A DNA stretch of 64,000 bases from Myxococcota bacterium (GTDB lineage: Bacteria; Myxococcota_A; Bradymonadia; UBA7976; UBA1532). The first letter of the stretch is position 1. Each line of letters begins with the position of its first letter. Below are positions 53,713-63,220 of this stretch, in pieces. Both the position numbers and the translations under genes were made by a program. Under the pieces are notes generated by a model that was given only the letters and a program-made list of their open reading frames with translations, searched no databases and was not told where the DNA came from. The stretch covers positions 310,001-374,000 of the forward strand of contig CAUJDF010000044.1 of assembly GCA_963169045.1 (NCBI GenBank). The letters are read 5' to 3'.

Positions 53713-56700
53713 TTACTCGTCGGCGGTGTCGACGGCGGCGCGAAGCAGGCGGACGGCGTTGACGACTTCCATGTACTCGCCGAGCCGGCGGTCGGCGTTG
53801 TGGAAGGCATTCAGCGCCTCTTCGGACGGGTTGCGGACGTTCACCGCGTCCCACGCCGGCTGCCACTGGTCGGCGACGAACTCATTGATGCGGCCGAGCA
53901 GGTCGAAGGCGATCGACCGCCCGTCGCCCGTCTGCGCTGCCCGGTAGAGCGCCTTGCTGCGCGGGTGCTCGAACTCGATGACGTCGACGCCGTCGGGATA
54001 CGCCCGGTCTTCTTCGGTGCCAGCCTCGGTGATCGTCAGGTACTCGTTGAAGTCCATCTCCGAGTCGAAGCTCGACGTGTTGTAGAGGGACATCAGTACG
54101 AGGCCCTGCCACAGCAGGTTGTAGCCCATGGGCGAGTGGATGCGCGGGCGGCCGGCCATGCCGTCCGGATCCTGGCCGAACGCCGCCGCGTCGACGAGCG
54201 CGCGCGGCACGATCTGGTCCTGGTCGTCGAGGAGACCGGCGAACGCGTCACCGGTGCCGTCGTCGAGGACCGAGCCCAGGAGGTCGCCCATCAGCTTCAC
54301 CAGCTCCGGACGGAACAGGCGGTAGAAGCCGATGGAGAAGCGGCGCGAGTCACCCAGGTTCGCCACCTGGAAGAACGACGTCGACGTATCGGTGAGGTAC
54401 TGCAGGATGTTGATCTTGTCGAAGTACCAGCCCACGTAGTCGATCTGGTAGTAGTACTCGTCGTTGAAGCGCATGAACTCGTCGCGACCCGTCCCGATCG
54501 GGATGTCGAGCGCGGCGGGGTGCCCGCTGGGCGTCGCCTGGCCGAGCTCGCAGCGCTCCCGCAGATCCTCGCCGGCCTCACCGTACGGCACGTACAGGTT
54601 GCGGGTCGTGTCGAGGCAGTGGCGGCCGGGCTCCGGCGTGCCGAGCACCTGGTTGATGAAGTTCAGGCCGACGCGCGACGCGCGGTACAGGTCGTTGCGC
54701 AGGCCGATGTCGTAGTTCTGGAAGAAGTAGTAGTACTTGAAGGGATAGGTCAGGAACTCGCCCAGGCGATCCTGACGCGTGAAGTATCCGTTGAGGAACG
54801 AGTACTCGTTGCGGCCGCGCCGGAACGCGTTGAACGCGTAGTAGTTCCAGTAGTTCTGGATCGCCGACTCGACCACCTCGGTGTGCGTCGCGCCCTCGTC
54901 GTACACGCGGCAGGTCAGGTTGCCCTGGAACGTGTCGAGGCAGTAGCCGAACGGCACCTCGCGGCTGATCCAGTACGGCGAGTTCTCGGCGTCGGGATCG
55001 GCGTTGCTGATGAGCAGCTCGGCGTTCTTCAGGGCACCCTGGCGACGTGCCTCGATCTGGTCCTCGACGCGGCGGTCGACGCGCTTGGTCAGGTTCTCGA
55101 CGCCGCCGATCGCTGCCGGCAGGGCCTTGTAGCCGTCGAGGAACACGACGCTGCCGAGGTCCTCCTTCAGGGGCACCGTCTCGTCGAACTCCTCGACGAC
55201 ACCGCCGTACACGAACTTGATCGTGGCGTGGTCGTACTTGCCGAGGCCGTGCAGATCGGAGTTGAAGCGGCTGCCGTACTCCATGATCGACGAGTAGCGG
55301 TACTCGGTCGCCTTCGCGGCGTTGCGGTCGGGCTCCTGGTCGTCCTCGGGGAACTCCTCGAAGATCTTCCAGAACTCGTCGCCGTAGTTGATGGCGTCGA
55401 ACGAGGCCTCGAAGTTGTGGGTCATGCCGACGGTGTGGCCGATCTCGTGCAGCATGACGCCGCGGTAGATGGCCTTGCGCAGGCGCTGATACACGAACTC
55501 GGGGTCGAGGCCCTTCAGCTCGAGCGCGGTACCGATGACCGAATCGTCGATGAACTCGGCCAGATAGACGCAACCCTTGTGCTTGTGGCTGCCCTCGAAG
55601 TGCTTGAAGCGGTCTCGCAGCCGCTCACGCATCGCCTTGCGGTCGAGGAGGAGGTCCATCGCCAGCTCGTCGGTCTGCTCGGTGACCTCGTCCCCCGGGC
55701 GCCAGCCGTTCATGCGGCGGGCCACCTCGAGGGTGTCGTTGTCGACGAGCATCGCCTGGATGCGCGGATCCTTCTTGACCTTCTCGAGACGCGCGCGCCC
55801 CTCGTCGAGCGGCCGGCCCATGAGGTCGGCAACCGGATCGCGCGGATCCGGGTCCTGCAGGCGGCGGCGCATGTTGCGGATGATCGCCGCCTTGTCGGCC
55901 TTGCCGTTCGGCAGCTGGAAGGCGCCGTAGACCCGCTCGAGATCGAACGTGCCGAGCCGCTCGTTCATCGCCCGGTGCTGCTCCGGACCCACCTTCAGCT
56001 CGTTCTCCATGTCGACCACGGTCTTGCCGCTGTCGAGCCACTGCTGGTAGCTGGCGCCGCTGATCACGTCGTTGAGGTCGAGGTCCTCGTTCATCGCGCG
56101 CACGATGTCGGCCGCCGCGCGGGCGTACGAGTCCACGCCGGCGCCATACACGTGGGCGTTGCCGCTGATGATGTGGCCGTTCTCGGGGTCGGCGGAGGAG
56201 GGGCCGAAGCCCAGCGGGCCAGAAGGCTGCTCTTCGTGCACCCAGTCGATGAAGCTGAAGCGCACGTCGCCGATCTGCTGCCAGGCGAACTTCTCGTCGA
56301 GATCGCGCTCGCGGCTGAAGTGGCGCAGCCCGGCGCAGACCTTCTCGAGGTTGCCCGCCGTCAGCTCGCCGCCGCCGCGCGCCTCCTCGGCCACGTCGGC
56401 CATCTCGGGGTTGCGCGCGAGGTAGGCCTCGACGCCGCGAATCGAGCAGCTGTTGGCGCGGACCTGGAACATCGCCTCGGGGCCATAGCCGTCGAGCTTC
56501 TCTTCCTCGTCCCCGTCGATCAGGTACAGCGGATGCTGCTCGTTGCTCTCCGTCCAGCTGCGGACCTGCTCGCGGACCCACTGCGTCTTGATGTAGCGAG
56601 CGCAGCCGCGATCCAGGTTCGCCTCGAGGAGCGCATCGGCGTCGGCCGAAGCCGCCGGGCACTTCTCGACGCCGGCGACGTCCTTGGAGACGCGCGCCAG

Positions 56701-58314
56701 TTCGCGCTGCACGTCGGCGAGCTCATCGGAGGCGTTGACGCGGCGCAGCGCCACGTCAGCCAGGCGCGCGCGGTCCGCCGCGCTCGTCGCGTCGCTGAGG
56801 CGGCCCACCTGCGCGGCGAGGTCGGTCAGCTCGCTGCGCAGCTGGCCCCGCTTCGTCTCGAGCTCCGTCTTGCGAGCGCTCAGCTTCGACGAGGCCTGCT
56901 TCGCGCGGCCCAGCTCGTCCTTCACCCACGAGCGCTCGACGGCGTCGAGCTTCGTGGCGGCGGCCGCCATCTCGGTGAAGGCAGCGTCCCAGTCCTGGCC
57001 GATGCGGACCGTGGTCTCGACCAGATCCTCGGGGTAGTCGACGTTGACGTAGTAGACGACCGGACGCGGCAACCGCGTCTCGACGGTCACGTCCTTGCCG
57101 TTGATGCGGACGGTGTTGCTGACCTTGCCGTCCCAGGTGTTGTGGATGTTGGCGTAGTACTCGCGCAGCTCGTCGCGACCGCCGCCGGCGCGGCGATCCC
57201 AGAGATGCCGCTCCGTGCGGAAGACACCGAAGCGGTCCGCCTGCTGGTACCGGACGTCGCTGCAGTCGTTGCGGGCGACGAAGTAGCCGGGCGCGAACAC
57301 CTCGTCGAGGAAGGAGATGAACTCCGGCGTGCAGGCGAACTCGATCGCCTGGCCGCTGCGCATCGTCAGCGTGACCGAACGAATCGGACCGCCGTCGACG
57401 AAGCGGCCGTCTCCGTTCCGGTCCTTCGTGGCGTCGGCGAGGGCCGCGCAGGCGCGCTTGAGGTTCTGATAGCCCAGCGGGCGGTTCCAGAGCGCCTTGT
57501 CGACGACCGGCTGCAGGTCCTTGTTCTTGGCGAGGAAGTCGCGGACCTCGGTCATCGAGCACTGACCGGCGTAGGACGGAACATTGTCGAGGTAGGTCCG
57601 CGGCTCGAACTTGGCGGCCTCGTCGGCGTCGATCTTCGCGAACGACAGCCGCAGGTTCACCTCGGACGTTCCGCAGTTGTAGTCGCCGTACAGGTAGAAG
57701 CAGGTCTCCTGGTCGGAGATCGCGCCGATCTGCGTGACCTGGATGTAATCGTCGGTCAGCTGGAGCTGGTCCGGGTGGAACACCTCGGTCTCGGGCACGT
57801 GATAGTTGCCCGTCAGGCCGATGTCGGCGGGACCCCACATCGGCCCGGTGTTCCAGTTCACGCGGATGTAATCGCGCTCGTACCAGGGGCGGTCGCTCTG
57901 GTTCTCGCCGATGACGTTGTTCTCTTCACCGGTGCTCGCGTTGTAGCCCTTCTTGATGTCGAAGTGCGCCGAGATCGCGAACGCCGCCACCGGGTCGCCC
58001 TTGTAGACGGCGCCCGGCTGCGTGTCGTCCTCGTCGAGCCCGAGAATCGCCTCGTGCGTCCGGTACGCGTAGAGGGTGTCCTCGGTGATCTCCCAGCGCA
58101 CCTTCTCGAGGCTGCCCTCGAGGCCGACGAACGCCGCCCCCTGCAGCGGCGACGCGTCGACGATCGTCTGGCGGTAGTACCACTCGCCTTCGAACAACGC
58201 CTTGCTGACGTAGCCCGGCTGGACCGTGTTGACCTCCTCGACCGGCTCGGCGCAGCCCGCGATCAGGCCCACCGCCGCGAAGGACAACACCGTCGACTGA
58301 ATCGAAGCCCTCAT
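53713..58314 (-). CDS. Giant lipoprotein metzincin-like metalloprotease with coiled-coil insertion
   Basis: This protein has about 1533 residues. The ATG after GAGGGAACGGA gives MRASIQSTVLSFAAVGLIAGC (lipid Cys21). The N-terminal beta-rich region starts EGEWYYRQTIVDAS. The zinc site is MLHEIGHTVGMTHNF near residue 958, an exact HExxHxxGxxH metzincin motif, and SSIMEYGSRFNSD provides the Met-turn. The arrangement resembles the bacterial met-zincin (DUF4953-like) proteins. Compared with its upstream paralogue it has an extra coiled-coil at about 450-570. A long C-terminal region has repeated Y/F-rich helices. Substrates unknown; action at the cell surface or in the periplasm is likely. Confidence 0.9.
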   Translation of the reverse strand: MRASIQSTVLSFAAVGLIAGCAEPVEEVNTVQPGYVSKALFEGEWYYRQTIVDASPLQGAAFVGLEGSLEKVRWEITEDTLYAYRTHEAILGLDEDDTQPGAVYKGDPVAAFAISAHFDIKKGYNASTGEENNVIGENQSDRPWYERDYIRVNWNTGPMWGPADIGLTGNYHVPETEVFHPDQLQLTDDYIQVTQIGAISDQETCFYLYGDYNCGTSEVNLRLSFAKIDADEAAKFEPRTYLDNVPSYAGQCSMTEVRDFLAKNKDLQPVVDKALWNRPLGYQNLKRACAALADATKDRNGDGRFVDGGPIRSVTLTMRSGQAIEFACTPEFISFLDEVFAPGYFVARNDCSDVRYQQADRFGVFRTERHLWDRRAGGGRDELREYYANIHNTWDGKVSNTVRINGKDVTVETRLPRPVVYYVNVDYPEDLVETTVRIGQDWDAAFTEMAAAATKLDAVERSWVKDELGRAKQASSKLSARKTELETKRGQLRSELTDLAAQVGRLSDATSAADRARLADVALRRVNASDELADVQRELARVSKDVAGVEKCPAASADADALLEANLDRGCARYIKTQWVREQVRSWTESNEQHPLYLIDGDEEEKLDGYGPEAMFQVRANSCSIRGVEAYLARNPEMADVAEEARGGGELTAGNLEKVCAGLRHFSRERDLDEKFAWQQIGDVRFSFIDWVHEEQPSGPLGFGPSSADPENGHIISGNAHVYGAGVDSYARAAADIVRAMNEDLDLNDVISGASYQQWLDSGKTVVDMENELKVGPEQHRAMNERLGTFDLERVYGAFQLPNGKADKAAIIRNMRRRLQDPDPRDPVADLMGRPLDEGRARLEKVKKDPRIQAMLVDNDTLEVARRMNGWRPGDEVTEQTDELAMDLLLDRKAMRERLRDRFKHFEGSHKHKGCVYLAEFIDDSVIGTALELKGLDPEFVYQRLRKAIYRGVMLHEIGHTVGMTHNFEASFDAINYGDEFWKIFEEFPEDDQEPDRNAAKATEYRYSSIMEYGSRFNSDLHGLGKYDHATIKFVYGGVVEEFDETVPLKEDLGSVVFLDGYKALPAAIGGVENLTKRVDRRVEDQIEARRQGALKNAELLISNADPDAENSPYWISREVPFGYCLDTFQGNLTCRVYDEGATHTEVVESAIQNYWNYYAFNAFRRGRNEYSFLNGYFTRQDRLGEFLTYPFKYYYFFQNYDIGLRNDLYRASRVGLNFINQVLGTPEPGRHCLDTTRNLYVPYGEAGEDLRERCELGQATPSGHPAALDIPIGTGRDEFMRFNDEYYYQIDYVGWYFDKINILQYLTDTSTSFFQVANLGDSRRFSIGFYRLFRPELVKLMGDLLGSVLDDGTGDAFAGLLDDQDQIVPRALVDAAAFGQDPDGMAGRPRIHSPMGYNLLWQGLVLMSLYNTSSFDSEMDFNEYLTITEAGTEEDRAYPDGVDVIEFEHPRSKALYRAAQTGDGRSIAFDLLGRINEFVADQWQPAWDAVNVRNPSEEALNAFHNADRRLGEYMEVVNAVRLLRAAVDTADE

Positions 58315-58397
58315 TCCGTTCCCTCGCGTGGTGGCCCGGCGATCCGGACCGACGGCCGACTCGTTCGCCTGCATCTTCTGGTTCCGGTCGCCGCGCA

Positions 58398-61300
58398 TCA
58401 CAGCCGCCCCCAGTCGAAGAGGGAGCGCAGCGAGCGCATGTCCTGCATGAGCTCGACGAAGTCCTGCAGGCGCTGGTCCGCGTCCTCGAACTGCTGGCGG
58501 AACTCCTCCGCCCGCGGGCTCTCGAGGTTGCGCTGCCAGGCGTCGTACGCCGGCTGCCACTCTTCGCGGACGTAGTCGTTCGCTTCCTTGATGATGTCGT
58601 AGGCGAGCGAGCGGCCGTCGTTCGTCTGGCACGCGTTGAAGGTGGCCCCCGTCGTCGGGTTCGTGAACGAGATGGCCTGGGCGGACGCACCACAGAGGCG
58701 GTCGTCACCGGAGCCCTCTTCGCCGATCTGCAGGTAGTCGATGAAGTCCAGCTGGCGGTCGTACATCGTCGTGCCGAAGGCCGACGCATAGAGCATCGTG
58801 TTGTAGAGCAGGTTGTAGGGCACCGGCGCATAGATGCGGGGTCGGGTGTTCGGCGGACGCTGCCCGCCCTTTCCGAACGTCTCCGGATCGATCATCAGGC
58901 TCGGCACGACCTTGTTCTGGCGATCGAGGTAGTAGGCGAAGTTCGAGTTCGACCGCCCGGTGCCGAGGTAGCCCTGCATCAGGTCCTTCGCGAGGTTCAC
59001 CAGCTCGTCACGGAAGCCGTTGTAGTAGCTGACGGTGAACTGGCGATCGTCGGTCTGATCGGAGATGCGGAAGAAGCTCGTGCTCGGGTCGAACAGTTGG
59101 AAGATGAACGTGGTCTTGTCGTAGAAGGTGCCGATGTAATCGATCTTGTAGACGTAGTCGTCGTTGAAGTCGATGTACATGTCGCGGCCCTGCCCGACGG
59201 GCAGCTCGACGGACTGACACGTCTTCTGCGTGTCGAAGTCGAAGAACTGGGACGGGTAGAAGACGTTCGACCGCGTGTCGAGGCAGTAGCGACCCGGCTG
59301 GGGCGAGCCGAGCACCTGATTCATGAAGTTGATGCCCGTGAGCGACGCCTCGAGCAGGTCGTCACGCAGGTGCGTCGGATAGGAATCGAAGAAGTAGTAG
59401 TACTTCCAGGGGTAGACGAGGTACTCGGCGAGGCGATCCTGGCGGCTGAAGAAGCCGTTGATGAACTCGACCTCGTTGCGGCCGCGCCGATACGAGTTGA
59501 AGACGTAGTAGTTCCAGTAGCGCTGGATGGCCGACTTCACCGCCTCGGCGTGGGTGGCGCCTTCGTCCCAGGTGCGGCAGCGCAGGTCGCCGTTGAAGCC
59601 GTCGGCGCAGTACTGGTAGGGCACCGTGCGGTCGATCCAGAAGTCGCTCGCCGGCCGGTTCGGGTTCTGCGCGTACTTCTGCGCATTGTCGAGCACGCCC
59701 TTACGACGCTTCTCCATCTGATCTTCGATGGGAACGTTCTTGCGCTTCTGCAGGTTGGCGGCACCGCCGAGGCGATCGGGCAGCTCGCGATAGTCACCGA
59801 AATCGATCTGGAAGCGCAGGTCGCCCGGCACGCGGACGTTGTCGTCGAAGACCTCGACGCGGTCGCCGTACACGAACTTGATCGCCGCGTAGTCGTACTT
59901 GCCGAGGCCGGCGAAGTCCGAGTTGAAGCGGCTGCCGTAGTCCATGATCGAGCCGTAGCGGTAGTGCGTGATCTTGGCCTCGTTGCGGGCCCGCTCGTCG
60001 TCCGCGTTGTCGCCCGGGAAGCGCTCGTGGATGTCCCAGAACTCGTCGTGGTAGTTGAGCGCGTCGAACGACGACTGGAAGTTGTGCGTCAGACCGACGG
60101 TGTGGCCGATCTCGTGCAGCGTCACGCCGCGGTAGATCTCCCGGCGAAGGGCCTGGTAGACCTCCTCCGGATCGCGGTCCTTCATCTCGAGCGCCAGACC
60201 GATGACCGAATCGTCGAGGAAGTCGGCCATGTAGACGCAGTTGTCGACGAGGAGACGCTCTCGGGCGCGGACCCACTTCGAGTAGGCGGTCGGATTGACC
60301 GCCATGTTGGTCGCGAACTCGACCATCTTCGGCGGCATCTCCTCCCCCTCGTGCCAGCCGAACAGCGGGCCGACGACGGCGAGGATCTCGGGGGTGAGCA
60401 ACTTGGCGCGGAACTCGGGGTCCTGCTTGAGCTGCTCGAGCCGCTGGCGCCCGGGGTTGGTCGGCGCCTGCAGCGCGAAGCGCGCGGGATCGCTCGCCTT
60501 CGGCTGCTGAAGACGCTTCTGCATGTGGCGCATCATCTCGGCCGGGTCGATCTTGCCGTTCTTCATGAAGCGGTCGCGGCCGGGCACCTGGTCGGTGCCG
60601 ATGCGGCGCGACATCTCGCGCTTCATTTCCGCGGTCGGCTTCATGTCCATGTCGGCGACGTTGGTGCCGCTGTTCTGGATCCAGTTCAGGTAGGTGTCGC
60701 CATCGAGGATGCCGTCGAGCGTGAACTCGCCGTTCAGCACGCGGATGATGTCCGCGGCGCTGCGGGCGTAGGAGTCGAGCGCCGCGCCGTAGATGTATGC
60801 GTTGCCCGAGATGATGTGGCCGTTCTCCGGGTCGGCGGACGACGGGCCGTAGCCGAGGGGACCGCCCGGGCTGTTCTCGTTGACCCAGTAGAGGTGGCTG
60901 AAGCGCAGATCGCCGATCTGCTGCCAATCGAACTTGTCGTCGAGGCCGCGCTCGCGCGATTCGAAGACGAGGCCCGCGCACACGCGCTCGAGATGACCCG
61001 GCAGGAGCTCGTCGGGGTTGGTCGTCTCGGCGACCTCCTCGAGGACCTCGGCCATGTCCGGGTTGGCGCGGACGTAGCTTCGAATGCCCGGGATCGAGCA
61101 GTTGTTGCGGCGGATCTGGTAGAGGGCCTCGGGGCCGTAGTCGTCGGCGAGGAACGTCCCCCGCTGGCCGCTCGCCTCGAAGTCGGCGCGCAGCTGACTC
61201 TCGATGGCGCTGCGCGACTTGCCGGTGGCCTCGACGGCAGCCGTCATGAAGGCCTCGTTCCAGTCGCGGCCGAGCTTGACCGTCTCCTCGATCAGGTCCT

Positions 61301-62459
61301 CGGGGAAGGTCGGGTTCAGGTAGTAGACGATGGGACGAAGCTGCCGCTGCGACTCGGGGATGACCTTGCCGTCGTCGCCGATCGCCTGCTTCCAGATGCT
61401 GTGGTGGTTCGCGAAGTACTGGCGCAGGTTGTCGTTGCCGGGGCCCACGCGGCGCTCGAAGCCGTGGCGCTCGGTGCGGAAGAAGCCGAAGCGACCCTGC
61501 TGGTCCCACTGCAGCTCGCGGCAGTCGGCGAGGGTCACGTCGGGCCCGAGCTTCTCGAGGACCTCGGGGGTGCAGGCGACGTCCACCGTCTCGTTCTTGT
61601 CGGGTCCGACGCTCACCGTCGTGTAGCGAATCGGCTCCGCCGCGCCGTCGCCGTCGCTGTCGTCCGTGAGGAGCTCGCGGTCGAAGTACTTCCGCGGGAC
61701 GAAGCCCTTGTCGGCGTCGGCCGGGATCTTGACGAACGAGTGACGCAGCCGGAGCTCGACCTCGCCACAGTTCTCGAAGCCGAGGGCGCCCTGGCCGTAC
61801 TCGTAGTAGCAGGTCTCGAGGCTGTCGAGCGCGTACGAGTACTGGACCGTGAACTGGATGAAGTCGTCCTCGAGCCGCATTCGGTTCGGGTCGAACTTGT
61901 CGGTCTCGCGGATCCACTCGCTCGTGCCGCCGGTGAGGCCCGCGACGAACTCGAGGAGCCCGCCGAAGTCGACCGCGTCCGGCACGGAGTTCGACGTCCA
62001 GTCGACGCGCATGTACTTGCGCTTGTACCAGGGGTTCAGCGAGCGGTCCTCGGTGAGGACGTTGCTCTGCTCGCCCGTCTGCAGGTTGACGTCGCGGATG
62101 ATGTCGAAGTGGTCGGTGATCGCGAAACTCGCCACCGGGTCACCCTTGAAGGTGGCACCGGGGCGTGACTCGAGCTCATCGACGCCGGGAACCGTCTCAT
62201 GGATCCGGAAGGCGATGAGGAAGTCCTCGCGGACCTCCCAACGGATCTTCGCCAGGCCACCCTCGATGCCCGTGAAGGCGAAGGAGGTCTGGGGCGGCAC
62301 GTCGACGATGGTCTGCCGGTAGTACCAGTCCCCCTCCAGGAGCGCCTTCTCCACGTAGTGCGGCTGGATACGGTCGACGTCCTGGACCTGCTCGGCGCAG
62401 CCCGGGACCATCGCGCCGACGACCAGCAGCAGGCCAACGAGCCTTCTGCTCAAGCGCAT
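58398..62459 (-). CDS. Giant lipoprotein metzincin-like metalloprotease
   Basis: This 1353-residue protein has the lipoprotein signal MRLSRRLVGLLLVVGAMVPGC (Cys21). The start ATG follows GGGGTG. It is a full-length paralogue of the next gene downstream: the same opening (EGDWYYRQTIVDVPP), a zinc site TLHEIGHTVGLTHNFQ near residue 783, and a Met-turn segment GSIMDYGSRFNSDF. Many downstream stretches match, for example YWNYYVFNSYRRGRNE and SRQDRLAEYLVYPWKYYYFF. The pair is spaced by 83 bases and probably cotranscribed from the 270-base gap upstream. Substrates and partners are unknown. Confidence 0.9.
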   Translation of the reverse strand: MRLSRRLVGLLLVVGAMVPGCAEQVQDVDRIQPHYVEKALLEGDWYYRQTIVDVPPQTSFAFTGIEGGLAKIRWEVREDFLIAFRIHETVPGVDELESRPGATFKGDPVASFAITDHFDIIRDVNLQTGEQSNVLTEDRSLNPWYKRKYMRVDWTSNSVPDAVDFGGLLEFVAGLTGGTSEWIRETDKFDPNRMRLEDDFIQFTVQYSYALDSLETCYYEYGQGALGFENCGEVELRLRHSFVKIPADADKGFVPRKYFDRELLTDDSDGDGAAEPIRYTTVSVGPDKNETVDVACTPEVLEKLGPDVTLADCRELQWDQQGRFGFFRTERHGFERRVGPGNDNLRQYFANHHSIWKQAIGDDGKVIPESQRQLRPIVYYLNPTFPEDLIEETVKLGRDWNEAFMTAAVEATGKSRSAIESQLRADFEASGQRGTFLADDYGPEALYQIRRNNCSIPGIRSYVRANPDMAEVLEEVAETTNPDELLPGHLERVCAGLVFESRERGLDDKFDWQQIGDLRFSHLYWVNENSPGGPLGYGPSSADPENGHIISGNAYIYGAALDSYARSAADIIRVLNGEFTLDGILDGDTYLNWIQNSGTNVADMDMKPTAEMKREMSRRIGTDQVPGRDRFMKNGKIDPAEMMRHMQKRLQQPKASDPARFALQAPTNPGRQRLEQLKQDPEFRAKLLTPEILAVVGPLFGWHEGEEMPPKMVEFATNMAVNPTAYSKWVRARERLLVDNCVYMADFLDDSVIGLALEMKDRDPEEVYQALRREIYRGVTLHEIGHTVGLTHNFQSSFDALNYHDEFWDIHERFPGDNADDERARNEAKITHYRYGSIMDYGSRFNSDFAGLGKYDYAAIKFVYGDRVEVFDDNVRVPGDLRFQIDFGDYRELPDRLGGAANLQKRKNVPIEDQMEKRRKGVLDNAQKYAQNPNRPASDFWIDRTVPYQYCADGFNGDLRCRTWDEGATHAEAVKSAIQRYWNYYVFNSYRRGRNEVEFINGFFSRQDRLAEYLVYPWKYYYFFDSYPTHLRDDLLEASLTGINFMNQVLGSPQPGRYCLDTRSNVFYPSQFFDFDTQKTCQSVELPVGQGRDMYIDFNDDYVYKIDYIGTFYDKTTFIFQLFDPSTSFFRISDQTDDRQFTVSYYNGFRDELVNLAKDLMQGYLGTGRSNSNFAYYLDRQNKVVPSLMIDPETFGKGGQRPPNTRPRIYAPVPYNLLYNTMLYASAFGTTMYDRQLDFIDYLQIGEEGSGDDRLCGASAQAISFTNPTTGATFNACQTNDGRSLAYDIIKEANDYVREEWQPAYDAWQRNLESPRAEEFRQQFEDADQRLQDFVELMQDMRSLRSLFDWGRL

Positions 62460-62465
62460 CGTTCA

Positions 62466-62729
62466 CCCCTCACGGCGCCGGTGATGGCGCCGAATCCCGC
62501 TCAGACCTGGTGGCGTTCGTGACCTGACGCCCCGATACCAGGGGAGCCCCAACTAGCAAGCGACGGGCCATCCAATGCGATCGTCACTCCGGCGTCAAGG
62601 CCGCCGTGGCGTCCCCTCTGCCGGTACGTCGCTGGCCGTCTGAATGTCGAATCCGGCGGATATTCCCGAAGAGCCGGGAGCGTGCGTTTTCTGTCGCCCG
62701 CCCGCCGACCCAACCCTGGTAGGCACCGC
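62466..62729 (-). other. Intergenic region upstream of the metalloprotease pair
   Basis: This gap holds no gene. It follows the greA stop and should contain the promoter of the metalloprotease genes. A TTGACG ... 17 bases ... TTGGAT pair on the leftward strand (around 62570-62605) is the best -35/-10 candidate, with a weak -10. A GGCGCC pair sits just before the protease start. Nothing else is evident. Confidence 0.3.
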
Positions 62730-63206
62730 TCACTCGAAGCGGATGTCGGTGATCTCGTAGGACTTGCGGCCGCCGGGCGCCTGCACCGACACGGTGTCGT
62801 CGACGGCCTTGCCGATGAGGGCCCGCGCCATGGGCGAGCTGACGGAGATGCGGCCGAGCTTCAGGTCGGCCTCGACGTCTCCGACGATCTGGACCGTGAG
62901 CTCCTCGTCCGTCTCGCCGTCGACGAGGTCGACGGTCGCGCCGAAGACGACGCGGTCTCCGCTGAGGTTCGTGACCTCGATGACCTCGGCGCGGGCGACC
63001 TTGTCCTCGAGGTCGCGGATCGTCGCCTCGATCATCCCCTGCTTGTTCTTGGCCGCCTCGTAGTCCGCGTTCTCGCGCAGGTCGCCGTGGCCCCGCGCGA
63101 TCTCGATCTCGTTGGCGACCTGGCGGCGGTCGTTCGTCTTCAGGCGCTTCAGGTCTTCCCGCAGCCGTTCGTAGCCGGCGCGGGTCATCGGCAGGCGATC
63201 GCTCAC
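62730..63206 (-). CDS. greA: Transcription elongation factor GreA
   Basis: GreA stimulates RNA cleavage by backtracked RNA polymerase. From the GTG after GGAGGGGA it has 158 residues, the standard length; an in-frame TTG upstream would overlap carB and add six non-conserved residues. The N-terminal coiled-coil has ARGHGDLRENADYEAAKN with the acidic tip residues (Asp of GDL and Glu of REN). The C-terminal FKBP-like domain has VVFGATVDLVD and ISVSSPMARALIGK. It follows carB by 14 bases and is probably cotranscribed with it. Confidence 0.96.
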   Translation of the reverse strand: MSDRLPMTRAGYERLREDLKRLKTNDRRQVANEIEIARGHGDLRENADYEAAKNKQGMIEATIRDLEDKVARAEVIEVTNLSGDRVVFGATVDLVDGETDEELTVQIVGDVEADLKLGRISVSSPMARALIGKAVDDTVSVQAPGGRKSYEITDIRFE

Positions 63207-63220
63207 CGTCTCCCCTCCTC

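Noticed and set aside
53800-58575. A rightward open frame of about 1590 codons antisense to the metalloprotease
   Set aside because: It is composed of repetitive Val/Glu/Arg/Leu strings typical of the complement of a high-GC gene, and the opposite strand carries the zinc site and a lipoprotein signal.
59097-62168. A rightward open frame of about 1020 codons antisense to the second metalloprotease
   Set aside because: Same reason: no recognisable motif, and the real gene is on the other strand.
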